This document shows positions 6,781 to 8,469 of a stretch of DNA of 8,469 nt, piece by piece. The notes under the pieces are model-generated. The model ran no database searches. It saw only the letters and a program-made list of their open reading frames with translations, and was not told the origin of the DNA. The stretch's first letter is position 1; every line of letters begins with the position of its first letter. This DNA comes from Eubacterium_U album. GTDB lineage: Bacteria; Bacillota; Clostridia; Lachnospirales; Lachnospiraceae. The stretch is from assembly GCF_025336545.1 (NCBI RefSeq), contig NZ_JAODBU010000017.1:1-8469 (forward strand), written 5' to 3'. The translations under genes and the position numbers were made by a program.

Positions 6781-7875
6781 ATGATTGTTATAAAAGATAA
6801 AGTTGAAAATAAAATTGAATACCCATTAGAAAGATTAGGAAATGTTGACCATATGATTTATTTTGACATTGAAACAACAGGTTTTTCCCGAAAATATTGT
6901 ATGGTTTATATGATAGGATGTATGTATTTTGTTAACGGTGAACCAATTTATACACAATGGGTTGCTGAAAATGCAAATGACGAAGCAAATGTTTTGATGG
7001 CTTTTCATAAATTTATTCAAAATTATAAAATAATAATCCATTTTAATGGAAATACTTTTGATATGCCATTTTTAAAGGAGCGTGGCGAAAAATATAATAT
7101 AAATTTTGATTTTAATTCATTTGAAAGCATCGACATTTATAAAACAGTAAAAAAATATTCTGATTTACTTAAATTAGAAAACAACAAGCAAAAAACATAC
7201 GAAGATTTTCTTGGAATAAAACGTAATGATCCTTTTTCAGGCGGTGATTTAATTGAAGTCTATAAAGAATTTATGCGTACACATGATGAAATGTTAGTGT
7301 TTCCACTATTATTACACAATAAAGAAGATGTATGGTACATGGGCACACTCACTTCTCTTCTTTCATTAAATGATTTTTTTGAAGGAAATTACACACTAAA
7401 CAGTTATGAAATACGTGATTATAAATCAATAGATGGAATCATCGGTAAAGAATTATATATAAATTTAGACTTAGATGTATATGCTCCATTTACGGTTACT
7501 AAAAAAACAGACTACATTTATTTTAAGCTAAATGGAAATAATGCACAGATTACCATTATTAGTCCACATCTTTTACTTAAATACTTTTTTAAGAATTATA
7601 AAGACTATTATTATCTTCCTGAAGAAGATATCACAATACATAAAGATGTGGCAACATATGTTGATAAAAATCACCGAATTCAGGCAACCGCCTCTAACTG
7701 CTTTACAAAAGTAACTGATAACTTTTTACCGATATTTTCAGTCAAAAGCCCAGATTTTAACCAGATCTTCATTGAAAACTACGGCGAAAAGAATGGTTTT
7801 ATTCAATTAGAGAGCATAAAAGATGAAGATTGTGTATTAAAATATGTCAAATGCATACTGGATTATTTGTATTAA
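6781..7875 (+). CDS. YprB/MrfB-like DEDD-family 3'-5' exonuclease (RNase H-like fold)
   Basis: This 364-residue cytoplasmic protein has the RNase H-like (DnaQ/DEDD) exonuclease core of the YprB family. Exo I is YFDIETTG (27-34) with D29 and E31. Exo II is HFNGNTFDMPFL (87-98) with D94. Exo III is HNKEDV (179-184) with D183. All four acidic metal ligands are therefore present. Bacillus YprB (MrfB) works with the helicase YprA (MrfA) in repair of mitomycin C damage; no helicase gene is in this window, so the pathway here is unproven. Residues about 205-364 are rich in aromatic residues and predicted beta strands, and I see no TPR-like repeats as in Bacillus YprB. The ATG at 6781 is the first in frame after a stop at 6739 and has no ribosome binding site; the later ATG (residue 25) would keep the active site but lose the EYPLERLG segment. 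Confidence 0.85.
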   Translation: MIVIKDKVENKIEYPLERLGNVDHMIYFDIETTGFSRKYCMVYMIGCMYFVNGEPIYTQWVAENANDEANVLMAFHKFIQNYKIIIHFNGNTFDMPFLKERGEKYNINFDFNSFESIDIYKTVKKYSDLLKLENNKQKTYEDFLGIKRNDPFSGGDLIEVYKEFMRTHDEMLVFPLLLHNKEDVWYMGTLTSLLSLNDFFEGNYTLNSYEIRDYKSIDGIIGKELYINLDLDVYAPFTVTKKTDYIYFKLNGNNAQITIISPHLLLKYFFKNYKDYYYLPEEDITIHKDVATYVDKNHRIQATASNCFTKVTDNFLPIFSVKSPDFNQIFIENYGEKNGFIQLESIKDEDCVLKYVKCILDYLY

Positions 7876-7965
7876 GAGCCTTAAACTGTTTTTAATCATT
7901 TAACACAATAATATTTAGCTATTTTAATATTAAGAAAAATTTGTAAATTTAGGTTCAACTTACCA

Positions 7966-7994
7966 GTTTATTATTTACCTATCTCCACATAATA
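7966..7994 (+). promoter_or_regulatory. Candidate sigma-G promoter of the small acid-soluble spore protein gene
   Basis: CATAATA (7988-7994) is a full match to the sigma-G -10 pattern CATNHTA. GTTTA (7966-7970), 17 nt upstream, matches the -35 pattern GHATR at four of five positions. The transcript should begin near 8001, giving a leader of about 90 nt. Alpha/beta-type spore protein genes are known sigma-G targets, so motif and gene agree. I see no competing sigma-A promoter of similar quality in the 216 nt after the exonuclease gene. Confidence 0.65.
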
Positions 7995-7997
7995 GTA

Positions 7998-8053
7998 TTG
8001 TAACATAAACCTTCAGTTGATGGTTTAAGTTACAAAATATACTGAAGGTTTAT
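7998..8053 (+). promoter_or_regulatory. 5' leader with two overlapping, mutually exclusive stem-loops
   Basis: Stem-loop B pairs ATAAACCTTCAGT (8005-8017) with ACTGAAGGTTTAT (8041-8053), a perfect 13-bp stem with a 23-nt loop. Stem-loop A pairs 7998-8011 with 8022-8035, with 13 of 14 positions paired, one A-A mismatch (8005/8028) and a 10-nt loop. Both use 8006-8011, so only one can form at a time; GGTTTA occurs twice (8022-8027 and 8047-8052) as the competing partner. From the predicted start near 8001, the structures would sit at the very 5' end of the mRNA. Neither is followed by a T-tract, so they are not simple terminators. A DNA operator is the main alternative. Confidence 0.55.
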
Positions 8054-8091
8054 AAAACCGGAAGTAATGTTAAATTCGGAGGTATGAAATT

Positions 8092-8292
8092 ATGAGTAAC
8101 ACAAACAATGTTAACGTTCCTGAAGCAAAGGCTGCTATGAACAGATTTAAAATGGAATGTGCAAACGAAGTAGGAGTAACTTTATCAGATGGTTACAACG
8201 GAAACTTAACTTCAGCTCAGGCCGGAAGTGTTGGTGGTCAGATGGTTAAGAAAATGATCGAAGCTCAGGAAAAACAGATGTCAGGTAAATAA
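8092..8292 (+). CDS. Alpha/beta-type small acid-soluble spore protein
   Basis: The 66-residue protein is an alpha/beta-type SASP, which coats and protects forespore DNA and is degraded to amino acids during germination. The two family signatures are present: the region around the germination protease (GPR) site, F19-K-M-E22-C-A-N-E26, followed by VGV; and the C-terminal block from GYNGNLTS (34-41) through AGSVGGQMVKKMIE (44-57). Length is typical. The ATG has GGAGG 9 nt upstream. It is a single-gene unit with its own candidate sigma-G promoter, a structured leader and a strong terminator. Two small oddities are C23 where I or F is usual at the protease site, and A42 where an Arg or Lys is often found. 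Which of the several SASP paralogues it is cannot be decided from one gene. Confidence 0.95.
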   Translation: MSNTNNVNVPEAKAAMNRFKMECANEVGVTLSDGYNGNLTSAQAGSVGGQMVKKMIEAQEKQMSGK

Positions 8293-8321
8293 GACATTTC
8301 ACTTTAGAGTATGAAAAACGA

Positions 8322-8348
8322 GAGCTGCCGAAAGGCAGCTCTTTTTTT
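8322..8348 (+). terminator. Intrinsic terminator of the spore protein gene
   Basis: GAGCTGCC (8322-8329) and GGCAGCTC (8334-8341) form a perfect 8-bp GC-rich stem closed by a GAAA tetraloop, followed by seven T's (8342-8348). It begins 30 nt after the stop codon. This is a textbook rho-independent terminator on the plus strand. Confidence 0.95.
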
Positions 8349-8398
8349 AAGAGTCTGTGAAATAAAGTCTGTAAATAGACATTCTATGATAAGTGATG

Positions 8399-8437
8399 GA
8401 GCTGTAAGTTCATGAAATGAGCTTGCAGCTCTTGTTT
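8399..8437 (+). terminator. Second long stem-loop with a T-rich tail (possible back-up terminator or end of a small RNA)
   Basis: GAGCTGTAAGTTCAT (8399-8413) pairs with ATGAGCTTGCAGCTC (8417-8431) over 15 positions around a GAA triloop, followed by TTGTTT. Two of the pairs are G-U, possible only if the plus strand is transcribed, which sets the orientation. Its outer sequence GAGCTG/CAGCTC is the same as in the terminator 57 nt upstream. The 50 nt between the two hairpins contain no gene that I can support. It may be a second terminator for read-through from the spore protein gene or the 3' end of a small RNA. Confidence 0.6.
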
Positions 8438-8469
8438 ATATAACTAGCATATAAAAATACCCATGTCAA

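Noticed and set aside
8005..8053. Inverted repeat as a terminator of the exonuclease gene
   Set aside because: No T-tract follows the stem on either strand, and it lies downstream of the predicted start of the spore gene transcript.
8084..8095. Three-codon frame (ATG AAA TTA TGA) overlapping the spore protein start
   Set aside because: Its ATG is only one base from GGAGG, too close for initiation, while the real ATG is ideally spaced at 9 nt.
8380..8386. CATTCTA, a sigma-G -10 look-alike between the two right-edge hairpins
   Set aside because: There is no acceptable -35 at 16-18 nt, and the transcript would consist of little more than the second hairpin.

Overview
The window is AT-rich, with Shine-Dalgarno-rich, tightly packed genes. 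It carries two endospore genes (spoVAF and an alpha/beta-type small acid-soluble spore protein) flanking a complete six-gene Rnf operon in the clostridial order C-D-G-E-A-B. This points to an anaerobic spore-forming member of the class Clostridia (Bacillota). The protein sequences look most like Lachnospiraceae; that family-level placement is inference from recollection of related proteins, not from a search.

Layout. Positions 1-23 (minus) hold the first seven codons of an unidentified gene behind a strong ribosome binding site. Positions 142-1545 (minus) encode SpoVAF, a GerA-family inner-membrane spore germination protein. Positions 1639-6644 (minus) hold the rnf operon, transcribed rnfC-rnfD-rnfG-rnfE-rnfA-rnfB from a promoter near 6691-6719, with gaps of -1 to +13 nt. 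It is followed by a stem-loop at 1554-1576 that also overlaps the spoVAF start region. A 136-bp divergent intergenic region separates rnfC from a plus-strand DEDD-family exonuclease (YprB/MrfB-like, 6781-7875). After a 216-bp leader and promoter region comes a 66-residue spore protein (8092-8292) with a strong terminator, then a second long hairpin near the right edge.

How the genes work together. The Rnf complex is a membrane ferredoxin:NAD+ oxidoreductase coupled to Na+ or H+ export; all six subunits are intact and keep the expected flavin and Fe-S residues. SpoVAF and the spore protein both act in the forespore or spore, and both have candidate sigma-G promoters. The exonuclease is a stand-alone housekeeping or DNA-repair gene with no visible partner here.

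The window looks mostly like ordinary chromosome. I see no mobile element, CRISPR array, tRNA or rRNA, and no clearly new multi-gene system. The points of most interest are regulatory: (i) a compact overlap of rnf terminator, spoVAF promoter and spoVAF ribosome binding site; (ii) two mutually exclusive stem-loops at the 5' end of the spore-protein mRNA; (iii) a promoter that predicts a leaderless exonuclease mRNA; and (iv) a four-cysteine tail on RnfE.
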